A DNA stretch of 6,539 nt from Nitrososphaerales archaeon TH5896 (GTDB taxonomy: Archaea; Thermoproteota; Nitrososphaeria; Nitrososphaerales; Nitrososphaeraceae), in contig JAATVP010000182.1 of NCBI GenBank assembly GCA_014523625.1, positions 1-6,539 on the forward strand. Direction: 5' to 3'. Below, one piece after another: positions 1-5,064 of the stretch; within the stretch, counting starts at the first letter, position 1, and every line of letters starts with the position of its first letter. The notes beneath the pieces were generated by a model. The model had not been told where the DNA came from. It saw only the letters and a list, made by a program, of their open reading frames with translations, and made no database searches. The position numbers and the translations under genes are program-made.

Positions 1-1115
1 ATTATCATAGTCATCATTCCTGTGCCCACAGCACCTGGAATGGCTTGTACAAACATTCCAAGAAATAGGGCAATTACTGCATTTGGTGACATTCCTGCCA
101 GCGCGGAATTTGCTGACCCCGTATTGCTTTCTATTGAAGCTATATTGAAAAATATACTACCAAAACTCCCAAACCTTGTTTCCAATAGATTGGGACCACT
201 TACCTGAGATAGTGCTATGGCAAAAGCTATTCCAAAACCTATTAGCATAGCGATTAAAAGAGATACTCCCCTTCCTTTACCGACTAACTTGGCATATGCA
301 ATTGGAAGAGACAGAGGAATAATTAACATCAGAAAGATTTCATATGCATTGGAAAGTCCATTTGGATTTTCATATGGATGAGCAGAATTCGATCCAAAGA
401 ATCCCCCGCCATTGCTGCCAAGATCCTTTATAGATTCCAATGATGCTACTGGTCCAGTAGTTATCACCTGTTCGTTACCCTCAAGCGTATTTACGGTAAA
501 TGATGAGTCTAGAGTTTGAGGGACACCCAACACCATTAGTAACAATGATGAGATAAATGCAACAGGTAGCAGTAGTGTAATTATGATGCGAGTAAAATCA
601 ACATAGAAGTTGCCCAGACCAAAATTCTTTCTGATAAATGCTCTGATAAATGCAAAAGAAACTGCAATGGCTGAAGCTGGCGCAACAAACATAATAAAAA
701 TTATGGCAATCATCTGGGTGAGATTTGACAGCTGCTGATCACCAATGTAATGCTGCAAATCAGTATTGGTAATGAACGAGGATGCCTGCATAAAAGCCAG
801 GTCTATTGAAAAATTCTCCAATCCAGGAGTTGTTAAAGGAAGCATGTTTTGTGTCGTTACTATTATAAAAAATATCGCAGCAACAATCCCGTCTACAAGC
901 AAAAGTGCGAATAAGTATTCCTTCCATGTCATCTGTCTATTTGAGTCGATTCCGACTAATTTGTAAAACTTATTCTCAACAATTGCTAGCGTTCTCTCCA
1001 AGGGCCTTATTTCATATGAAATCATCCTAGCCATGTACAAACCAAATGGAACTGTTAGGATTAATGTCCCTCCCAATACAATGGCAGTTTGTATTATTGT
1101 ATCCACATAGGTCAT
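1..1115 (-). CDS. kdpA: KdpA, K+-translocating subunit of the Kdp potassium ATPase (3' end cut by window edge)
   Basis: This membrane subunit of the high-affinity KdpFABC pump carries the K+ pathway; K+ enters through it while KdpB hydrolyses ATP. 371 codons are present from an ATG, against about 560 aa in E. coli, so roughly a third is missing past base 1. Hydrophobic helices run throughout. Three of the four selectivity-filter regions are visible: SSFITNTDLQHY near residues 112-123, DLGSNGGGFFGSNSAHPYEN near 231-250, and SIESNTGSANSALAG near 327-341 followed by GAVGTGM. The second is almost the family signature GTNGGGFFNANSAHPFENP. The start follows the stop of a 36-aa hydrophobic ORF by three bases (TGA-GAG-ATG), which suggests translational coupling. 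kdpB and kdpC should lie beyond the left edge. Kdp is usually induced by low K+ or osmotic stress; no regulator is visible here. Confidence 0.97.
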   Translation of the reverse strand, partial: MTYVDTIIQTAIVLGGTLILTVPFGLYMARMISYEIRPLERTLAIVENKFYKLVGIDSNRQMTWKEYLFALLLVDGIVAAIFFIIVTTQNMLPLTTPGLENFSIDLAFMQASSFITNTDLQHYIGDQQLSNLTQMIAIIFIMFVAPASAIAVSFAFIRAFIRKNFGLGNFYVDFTRIIITLLLPVAFISSLLLMVLGVPQTLDSSFTVNTLEGNEQVITTGPVASLESIKDLGSNGGGFFGSNSAHPYENPNGLSNAYEIFLMLIIPLSLPIAYAKLVGKGRGVSLLIAMLIGFGIAFAIALSQVSGPNLLETRFGSFGSIFFNIASIESNTGSANSALAGMSPNAVIALFLGMFVQAIPGAVGTGMMTMI

Positions 1116-1118
1116 CTC

Positions 1119-1229
1119 TCAACCGTTTATCCGGTCTTTTTTAGCAGATAAATCAGATATGAGTAATATAAATATTATGTCGCAATCAGATAGTAGTAAC
1201 CCATTAAAGACTATTATATATACTATCAT
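1119..1229 (-). CDS. Small hydrophobic protein in the kdpF position
   Basis: This 36-aa ORF begins MIVYIIVFNGLLL, has a second hydrophobic stretch IIFILLIS at residues 18-25, and ends in a charged SAKKDRING tail. Its TGA lies three bases before the kdpA ATG and it starts 38 bases after the preceding gene's stop, so it sits inside the same cluster. In bacteria this slot holds KdpF, a roughly 29-aa single-helix peptide that stabilises the Kdp complex. The sequence does not show the usual KdpF ending (YALLRPERF-like), so homology is not claimed. The frame is open upstream for ten more codons (KAWAEAILAC) that would make one continuous 22-residue helix, but no ATG, GTG or TTG lies there. It could be a divergent KdpF analogue or a chance ORF. 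Confidence 0.5.
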   Translation of the reverse strand: MIVYIIVFNGLLLSDCDIIFILLISDLSAKKDRING

Positions 1230-1267
1230 ACATGCAAGAATCGCCTCAGCCCATGCTTTTTATTTTT

Positions 1268-1741
1268 TCAAAAACTTGTCTGTGGTCTGTAGTGTTCTAA
1301 ATCTCCGGCAGAAATGTCAATCAAAACACTATTTTGATCACATTTCCTGACAAAGTACGTTGGAATTTCATATTTTATGTTCAGTGGAGCACAAGATATG
1401 AACATTAAACCGTTCTGCAGTGCACTGATGCTTCCTATTGCCACATTGTCACACGTGGAAACTTCCCTGTTTAGCAACGATTCAAGATCTTTTGTCTTTT
1501 TTACTTGGGATGAAATTTGATCGCCAGTGGCCTTGCTTGAGGTAGATGTTTTCTTGATCGAAGCGTCATTCTTCTCTAGCATGTGCTGTTGAATAATATT
1601 GTTCTTGTTTCCACTTTCTATTACGGTAGCCCTCTTTGCACCGTTTCCTGTCCATGCAACACCCAGCACTATTTTTCCAAAAACCAGTGCTATTGCTACG
1701 ACAGAACCTATTATAACACCAACAATTATTGCTGTGTCCAA
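1268..1741 (-). CDS. Membrane-anchored protein with C-terminal PRC-barrel-like domain, upstream of kdpA
   Basis: The 157-aa protein has one N-terminal transmembrane helix (about residues 4-30, MDTAIIVGVIIGSVVAIALV). A polar Ser/Thr/Lys linker (about 31-90) follows, then a compact beta-rich domain (about 93-157). That domain contains VAIGSISALQNGLMFIS, YEIPTYFVRKCD and SVLIDISAGDLEHY, which resembles PRC-barrel domains; this is pattern recognition, not a database match. Three cysteines lie in the C-terminal domain. The start is TTG: a TGA stop sits immediately before it in frame and no ATG occurs until residue 54. A weak purine-rich AAGGGA lies about seven bases upstream. The gene precedes the kdpF-position ORF and kdpA on the same strand, so it may sense or modulate the pump, but its function is unknown. 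Confidence 0.8.
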   Translation of the reverse strand: MDTAIIVGVIIGSVVAIALVFGKIVLGVAWTGNGAKRATVIESGNKNNIIQQHMLEKNDASIKKTSTSSKATGDQISSQVKKTKDLESLLNREVSTCDNVAIGSISALQNGLMFISCAPLNIKYEIPTYFVRKCDQNSVLIDISAGDLEHYRPQTSF

Positions 1742-1780
1742 TCAGGTCCCTTACTATTGCATATTCTCGATCCTATACAG

Positions 1781-1790
1781 AGATATATAG
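1781..1790 (-). promoter_or_regulatory. TATA-box candidate for the kdp-cluster genes
   Basis: On the minus strand the sequence CTATATATCT lies about 40 bases before the TTG start at 1741, fitting an archaeal TATA box with transcription starting near 1755-1760. A second AT-rich element, TATTTAAA, lies about 20 bases further upstream at 1803-1810. Position and composition are the only evidence. Confidence 0.4.
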
Positions 1791-1836
1791 ATTGCTAGTT
1801 GGTTTAAATAGTGATTTTCACATTCGAATTGGTGGG

Positions 1837-1911
1837 TTAGTTGATATTGACTGTCCAGGTATGCTTTCTAATTATGCTGCCGACTTCTCCATTATGCTTG
1901 TCTTTTAGCAT
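1837..1911 (-). CDS. Possible 24-aa peptide (or small RNA) behind a TATA box
   Basis: A 24-codon ORF starts at an ATG (MLKDKHNGEVGS, then IIRKHTWTVNIN) in the gap between the 193-aa gene and the 157-aa gene. A good TATA-like element, TTTTTATAA on the minus strand at 1938-1946, is centred about 31 bases upstream. That distance suits a leaderless or short-leader archaeal transcript. The peptide matches nothing I recognise. A non-coding RNA starting at the same promoter, or a longer leader for the kdp-cluster genes, would explain the promoter equally well. Confidence 0.25.
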   Translation of the reverse strand: MLKDKHNGEVGSIIRKHTWTVNIN

Positions 1912-1937
1912 AATTACTGTATAGTCGGCTAATTAAC

Positions 1938-1946
1938 TTATAAAAA
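1938..1946 (-). promoter_or_regulatory. TATA-box candidate in the 1742-1989 gap
   Basis: TTTTTATAA on the minus strand is one of the clearest archaeal TATA-like matches in the window. It lies downstream of the 193-aa gene and about 31 bases before the ATG of the 24-aa ORF. It implies that the stretch 1742-1915 is transcribed on the minus strand. Confidence 0.4.
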
Positions 1947-1989
1947 CGACTAGCAGTGAAATGAGTGTCACCCAAATTTCAATTTATAG

Positions 1990-2571
1990 TCATGAAGGTA
2001 GGCAAATCTTTTTGTCATCGAGGCCTAAGATCAAATTATCAGGGTCTGCATCTAACACCTCGATGCCGCGTTCTCGCCCATTGATTATCGCATACGTAAA
2101 GCTCCATAATCCTTTTAGATTTTTATCAATATTACAACTCTCTCCTAAGTACGCTCTTACCTCAGAATTCATATCGAACGCGCACTTTACTGCATCAAAA
2201 TAATTCACCCTATGACGGTTTCTCTGGTTATTTGCAACTGTCGCAGAATTCATGATTGTCTCGCATATCCTCGTGTAAGCCTTAGTAACTATTTCAGATG
2301 ATAATTTTCGTCCATCACCATAAACCTCATAATAACAGGCGGTACAAAGTCTTATTTTTCTTCTAGATAATCCATAATTGTAATAATAATTCACTTCATA
2401 TGAGCAACACGGACATTTTTTCTGATCACAGTATTGACATATAATTGCCTCCGGGGGGGACAAGATGTCATGGTTTAATGTATGTTTGTCAGTTTCACCA
2501 AGAATGGCATCAGAATAATTTTGCTGCCGTTGTTCATAACTACTACGTTCACTATCACGAGTATCGACCAA
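1990..2571 (-). CDS. Uncharacterised 193-aa protein with paired-cysteine zinc-binding motifs
   Basis: I do not recognise the family. The first 40 residues are polar and probably disordered. A cysteine-rich region follows: CQYC at residues 45-48, C53, C55 and C56 in KKCPCC, then CTAC at 76-79. The two CxxC pairs about 28 residues apart fit a zinc ribbon or similar finger, with a tyrosine-rich strand (NYYYNYG) between them. The remaining 110 residues look like a mixed helical domain (LSSEIVTKAYTRICETIMNS) ending GLDDKKICLPS. The start is TTG; the frame is open nine codons further upstream but offers no ATG or GTG, and the next Met is beyond residue 100. A TATA-like element lies about 40 bases upstream. 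Possible roles are nucleic-acid or protein binding, which is inference from the fingers alone. Confidence 0.75.
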   Translation of the reverse strand: MVDTRDSERSSYEQRQQNYSDAILGETDKHTLNHDILSPPEAIICQYCDQKKCPCCSYEVNYYYNYGLSRRKIRLCTACYYEVYGDGRKLSSEIVTKAYTRICETIMNSATVANNQRNRHRVNYFDAVKCAFDMNSEVRAYLGESCNIDKNLKGLWSFTYAIINGRERGIEVLDADPDNLILGLDDKKICLPS

Positions 2572-2607
2572 GGGTAAATTAGCAATCCATCGCGAATATT
2601 AATTATA

Positions 2608-2615
2608 GTATATAT
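2608..2615 (-). promoter_or_regulatory. TATA-box candidate for the 193-aa gene
   Basis: The stretch GTATATAT at 2608-2615 (ATATATAC on the minus strand) lies about 40 bases before the TTG start at 2571, which would place transcription start around 2586. The element is nearly symmetric, so it could serve either strand. Confidence 0.35.
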
Positions 2616-2642
2616 CGTGTAGTTTTACATGCGTGTATAATT

Positions 2643-2946
2643 TTGTTGAGTCTTGCAAAGTTGGTCTGCCTTAGGATCGGTTCGGTTCCCGTATTAAGCT
2701 TGCGCGGGCCCACAGCATTGCGTACTTGTTACTTGCGACCTAACCGGACTTCAAATCAACATCCTCTATTTTCAACTTCGATAGCATATCCTCCAAAAAA
2801 AGTTGAATTTTGTACCTATAACCCTATTTTTATCAGAGCTTCGAGTCCTTAGCCGTATGGGACCATGGAATTCTCTATGTCTAATAGATATGAGACTCCA
2901 CACAGTATTTAGGTGGGATCTCGCACATCCAACTTGTGAGACTTTG
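2643..2946. other. GC-richer intergenic stretch with no supported gene
   Basis: This stretch holds no gene I can support. Bases 2660-2760 are noticeably richer in GC than their surroundings and contain the palindrome GGGCCC near 2707. Open frames exist on both strands but overlap one another and show no consistent protein character. A T-loop-like GGTTCGGTTCC occurs at 2679-2689, but no acceptor stem or cloverleaf can be built around it. On the minus strand at 2599-2670 an open tail reads TLQDSTKLYTHV, which faintly resembles the active-site end of tyrosine recombinases. Confidence 0.3.
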
Positions 2947-3117
2947 ATGTTCATGTGTGAATATTGTAGTACGAGAAGAGGTAAGGAATGTGAAGGGTGC
3001 TTAGGAGTAATAGTCTGCGAATTACATATGCAGATTCACGAACAAAGTCAAGAGCACAAGTATCATTTGCGGCGCACACTTGAGCTGCAGCTTCCATTGG
3101 ATACTAAATCCCCTTAG
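2947..3117 (+). CDS. Small B-box-like zinc-finger protein
   Basis: The 56-aa protein is almost entirely one metal-binding motif: C4-x2-C7-x7-C15-x2-C18-x5-C24-x2-H27-x9-H37-x2-H40. The spacing and the closing SQEHKYH match B-box zinc fingers, which bind two zinc ions and usually mediate protein contacts in eukaryotic TRIM proteins. The final 16 residues are polar with no further domain. I chose the ATG at 2947 because the finger begins three residues later. The frame is open upstream to a TTG at 2803 and ATGs at 2857 and 2890, but that stretch has no domain character. TATTTA near 2908 could be its TATA box. Its partner and function are unknown. Confidence 0.55.
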   Translation: MFMCEYCSTRRGKECEGCLGVIVCELHMQIHEQSQEHKYHLRRTLELQLPLDTKSP

Positions 3118-3137
3118 TTTCCCTTAAAATTTTCTAA

Positions 3138-3275
3138 TTAAGGCAATTCGTACTTAACACCCCTCATTTTAGTATCTAAAATCATCATCATCCACAAGGA
3201 TTTTGCGAGTACAAGGATGACCCTAATCTTGTCACGACAACAAATAAGATAATCTATGCAACACGAAGGTAGCAT
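3138..3275 (-). CDS. Weakly supported 45-aa ORF
   Basis: An ATG-started frame of 46 codons runs opposite to and converges on the B-box gene. Its product begins MLPSCCIDYLICCRDK with four cysteines, continues through a hydrophobic VILVLAKSLWMMMIL and ends GVKYELP. GGTGG lies six bases before the ATG and could act as a ribosome site; no clear TATA box is seen. Open frames of this size occur by chance at this base composition, so this is only a candidate. Confidence 0.18.
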   Translation of the reverse strand: MLPSCCIDYLICCRDKIRVILVLAKSLWMMMILDTKMRGVKYELP

Positions 3276-3425
3276 AGAAACCACCACAACTATGAAAACA
3301 AACTATGATTTCTATATTTTCAATAGGTACGTAGTTAGTTCATTTTCGAGATTCTTATCTAGCTTCTTTCGATACTCTACTTTTACTTGGTTCTGACGGT
3401 AAAATATCCCTTATTGGAGCGAAAA

Positions 3426-3566
3426 GTGACAACATCTGTGAAATCCCCTACTTACGAATATGTGAGTATGAAAAAAGTATCAAAAGAAAACTAACCAAAC
3501 TTGACGTTGGACGAAATTATCAGTAAGCTCAGAATTGCTCGAATTGAAGATCTGAAGAGTACCTAA
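3426..3566 (+). pseudogene. Small reading frame interrupted by one TAA
   Basis: A GTG preceded by GGAG at ideal spacing opens a frame reading SPTYEYVSMKKVSKEN up to a TAA at 3492-3494. The same frame then continues without a shift as PNLTLDEIISKLRIARIEDL, followed by KST and a second TAA at 3564-3566. The part after the first stop has the look of a helical protein end, so the whole may be a 45-residue gene broken by a single nonsense change. The stop lies in AACTAACCAAAC, where AAC recurs nine bases later, so a 9-bp insertion carrying the stop is also possible. A TTG right after the break could restart translation. I recognise no family. Confidence 0.3.
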
Positions 3567-3606
3567 GTAATTTCAAATGAGGGATTTTTAGGAAGTTCTA
3601 GATTCT

Positions 3607-3705
3607 CTATGAACAGTATTGCCACATACATGCCCCAAAAGCTTTTGAATTATCCATCATGTTCCCAAGGCCTGAGGTATCAGGGGATCGAATCGATAAT
3701 ACCAC
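3607..3705 (-). CDS. Very weakly supported 32-aa ORF
   Basis: A GTG-started frame encodes SIRSPDTSGLGNMMDNSKAF and ends WQYCS. Just upstream the same frame reads Met-Glu-Val-Arg and then a TAA, so it may be a broken remnant. Apart from this the stretch 3567-3883 shows nothing I can support. Confidence 0.12.
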   Translation of the reverse strand: MVLSIRSPDTSGLGNMMDNSKAFGACMWQYCS

Positions 3706-3833
3706 CCATGTTTATCTCACTTCCATTTAACTCACAATTAGTTACTGAAAATTCATAAATTGAAAATGATGCTATATAGTGGTAATCCTATGGACATTAT
3801 ATATGTAGAAACAAGTAGAATCGTTAGATAATT

Positions 3834-3842
3834 CATATTAAT
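3834..3842 (+). promoter_or_regulatory. TATA-like element upstream of the TRAM pseudogene
   Basis: CATATTAAT lies about 45 bases before the ATG at 3884, consistent with a remaining archaeal promoter and a leader of about 20 bases. The evidence is composition and position only. Confidence 0.25.
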
Positions 3843-3883
3843 AGGTTGATGAATATCATTTTCGTCTGCGAAGGTCTTTGACG

Positions 3884-4065
3884 ATGGGTCAAGAAAGTAA
3901 TCTTCCTGTTAAAGTGGGATCACTGAGGCCAGTAAGATCGGAGCAGATGGGGTTGCCCGAGTTCATGGGCTCGTGATATTTGTCAGGAAAGGAAAGTTGG
4001 GGCAAAGGGTGCGAGTAAGGATTAAGTCACTAGGAAGCACTCATGCCGTATCGGAGATTATCTAA
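3884..4065 (+). pseudogene. TRAM-domain protein, frameshifted
   Basis: TRAM domains are small beta-barrel RNA-binding modules; in archaea stand-alone versions are abundant and are proposed to act as RNA chaperones. The N-terminus is read from the ATG as MGQESNLPVKVG, matching the PVEVG-type entry of archaeal TRAM proteins. The frame then changes, and from 3919 the neighbouring frame continues ITEASKIGADGVARVHGLVI, then FVRKGKLGQRVRVRIKSLGS and THAVSEII to a TAA. This follows the TRAM pattern DGxAxVxGxVIFVxxxKxGxxVxVxIxxxGxxxAxxEI closely. About four to five residues (the YxV strand normally after VKVG) are missing at the junction, so an out-of-frame deletion near 3917-3920 is the simplest explanation. 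The ATG frame itself stops at 3974-3976, and the TRAM frame has no ATG of its own. An assembly error is the alternative. Confidence 0.75.
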
Positions 4066-4143
4066 ACTAACTGTTTGTGCGATAATTTCCAATCTATATA
4101 GACTGAATTCGTCTATTTGGGGGCCCGAGTCTTCATATTACGC

Positions 4144-4151
4144 TATATAAA
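4144..4151 (+). promoter_or_regulatory. TATA box of the acidic-protein gene
   Basis: TATATAAA is a strong archaeal TATA match. It predicts a transcription start near 4170, leaving a leader of about 25 bases before the ATG at 4195. It supports the ATG over the GTG at 4177, which would lie almost at the transcript end. Confidence 0.55.
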
Positions 4152-4194
4152 GTACGTTCTGTTAGGTTAAGAACGAGTGTGTATACAAGTCCCT

Positions 4195-4365
4195 ATGCAA
4201 CATGATCAGGCATACGAGCGGGAACGAAAAAACCTTACCGTAGACGAGGAGGAAGAGGAAGACGGGGGAAAGAATGAGAACAAAACCGAAAAAGGAGCAT
4301 TCAAGGACGAAGACGAGCATGAAAAAGATGATGTTAATGAAGCTGATGATACCCCAGATGAATAG
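4195..4365 (+). CDS. Small highly acidic, probably disordered protein
   Basis: The 56-aa product is 43% Asp plus Glu (24 residues), with a core of VDEEEEEDGG and a tail DDVNEADDTPDE. It has no cysteines, no membrane segment and no recognisable fold, so it is probably intrinsically disordered and soluble. Purine-rich low-complexity sequence can mimic such ORFs, but the TATA box at 4144 and the neat end in a TAG support a real gene. A GTG at 4177 would add six residues. The run of acidic residues resembles the tail of the CHRD protein 1.2 kb downstream. Possible roles (metal or basic-protein binding, histone-like chaperone) are guesses. It converges on the 58-aa minus-strand gene 55 bases away. 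Confidence 0.45.
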   Translation: MQHDQAYERERKNLTVDEEEEEDGGKNENKTEKGAFKDEDEHEKDDVNEADDTPDE

Positions 4366-4419
4366 TTGAACTGGCTTTCCGGAATTTGAAATTTTAGAGG
4401 GATAAAATTATTTACTTAT

Positions 4420-4596
4420 CTATGGTAGTATCTTCTGTTCTTCTATGTAAACTTGACAATATTCACAATTAGAGTCAAGTTGTACGATAGTTCCATCCTC
4501 CGTTACATGATGTGCTAGATGAAAGGATGCAGAGTGTATATCCTGCATGATTATACACGCCATCTTATCTTCAACTCTTACACAGATATCTGACAT
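4420..4596 (-). CDS. 58-aa protein with a CEYC motif
   Basis: This ORF begins MSDICVRVEDKMACIIMQDI, continues HSASFHLAHHVTEDGTIVQL, and ends DSNCEYCQVYIEEQKILP. The alternating hydrophobic pattern suggests a small beta-alpha fold. Cysteines at 5, 14, 44 and 47 with His residues at 21, 26, 29 and 30 could bind zinc, with C44-E-Y-C47 the obvious pair. The start is an ATG with a purine-rich GAGGGG a few bases upstream, and TTTTTATA on the minus strand at 4621-4628 sits about 28 bases before it. The same CEYC string appears in the B-box protein at 2947. I recognise no named family; the composition is like other short unnamed proteins of ammonia-oxidising archaea. Confidence 0.6.
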   Translation of the reverse strand: MSDICVRVEDKMACIIMQDIHSASFHLAHHVTEDGTIVQLDSNCEYCQVYIEEQKILP

Positions 4597-4620
4597 TCTA
4601 CCCCTCTAATTCATTCATAT

Positions 4621-4628
4621 TATAAAAA
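4621..4628 (-). promoter_or_regulatory. TATA box of the 58-aa gene
   Basis: TTTTTATA on the minus strand is centred about 29 bases before the ATG at 4596. Transcription would start within a few bases of the ATG, so the message is probably leaderless or nearly so, as is common in archaea. Confidence 0.5.
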
Positions 4629-4693
4629 GGATTTTGAATATAGATACTGTAAAACAATAACATCTAAATATAAATAGATAATAGCTGAGTTTT

Positions 4694-4831
4694 TTACTGA
4701 GCATGTTGGGCTTCAAAAATTATGCGTAGTGCGTTCCTTAATGATTGGAAATATAAGCTTAAACCGGCAGGATAAAGACTTGTAACCGCGCTCTTCCAAT
4801 AATTTGCGAGACTTAGTCTTGAGATTATCAA
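4694..4831 (-). CDS. Weakly supported 45-aa ORF in the 4630-5016 gap
   Basis: A TTG-started frame reads IISRLSLANYWKSAVTSLYP and then AGLSLYFQSLRNALRIIFEA before ending QHAQ, an amphipathic helix-like sequence. The frame is open 11 more codons upstream (DSIRQPADVFF) to a TAA at 4865-4867, and reads IAILQIV beyond it. A longer gene broken by CAA to TAA is therefore imaginable. A second minus frame over the same bases (4713-4892) is also open and contains LLEERGYKSL, and only one of them can be real. No TATA box is well placed. The rest of 4630-5016 is AT-rich with nothing else supported. Confidence 0.2.
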   Translation of the reverse strand: MIISRLSLANYWKSAVTSLYPAGLSLYFQSLRNALRIIFEAQHAQ

Positions 4832-5016
4832 GAAAAAAACATCTGCTGGTTGGCGAATAGAATCTTACACTATTTGCAGTATGGCAATTGTATCATGTTT
4901 AAGTAATTAATTAAATATACTCGAAGTAAATGCGATAATAGTCGTATATAGATCATTTACAGATATGTGAATATGTACAGATCTACCGATTTCTAAGATG
5001 TGTCAATAGATCTCCA

Positions 5017-5026
5017 ATATTAATAT
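5017..5026 (+). promoter_or_regulatory. TATA-box candidate of the CHRD gene
   Basis: ATATTAATAT, a perfect 10-bp palindrome, lies about 43 bases before the ATG at 5065 and would start transcription near 5047. That position favours the ATG over the TTG at 5035. Upstream, the palindrome AGATCT occurs twice (4979-4984 and 5008-5013), which may be chance. Confidence 0.4.
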
Positions 5027-5064
5027 AGAAATCCTTGATTAATAAGTCACATTATTATCTCACC

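Noticed and set aside
22..966. Plus-strand open frames at 22-207 and 766-966
   Set aside because: They lie antisense to kdpA, whose protein signature is unambiguous; they are shadows of its codons.
1159..1798. Plus-strand frames over 1159-1350, 1583-1798 and 1599-1790
   Set aside because: All are antisense to the 157-aa gene or the kdpF-position ORF and lack protein character.
1961..2203. Plus-strand 80-aa frame
   Set aside because: It is antisense to the 193-aa gene, which has cysteine motifs and a consistent fold-like composition.
2670..2700. tRNA suggested by GGTTCGGTTCC
   Set aside because: The loop lacks the conserved A58 and no acceptor, D or anticodon stem can be paired around it on either strand.
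2643..2852. Plus-strand 69-aa frame starting with TTG
   Set aside because: There is no domain, helix or promoter pattern, and it overlaps other equally open frames in a GC-richer patch.
2803..2946. N-terminal extension of the B-box protein from a TTG
   Set aside because: The extra 48 residues show no domain, and an ATG lies right before the finger with a TATA-like element suitably upstream.
2772..2954. Minus-strand 60-aa frame
   Set aside because: It overlaps the upstream part of the B-box frame, has no recognisable features and its length is within chance expectation.
3682..3710. tRNA 3' end or T-arm around GATCGAATCGAT
   Set aside because: The T54-T55 pair is missing and no cloverleaf forms; it is a short palindrome ATCGAATCGAT.
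3919..4020. Structured RNA or antisense protein over the GC-richer 3.9-4.0 kb patch
   Set aside because: The higher GC is explained by the TRAM reading frame; the minus-strand frame reading MNSGNPICSDLTGL is its shadow.
4043..4150. Plus-strand 35-aa ORF beginning MPYRRLSKL with AGGAAG upstream
   Set aside because: It starts within the end of the TRAM frame in another phase and runs into the TATA box of the next gene; chance is the simplest explanation.
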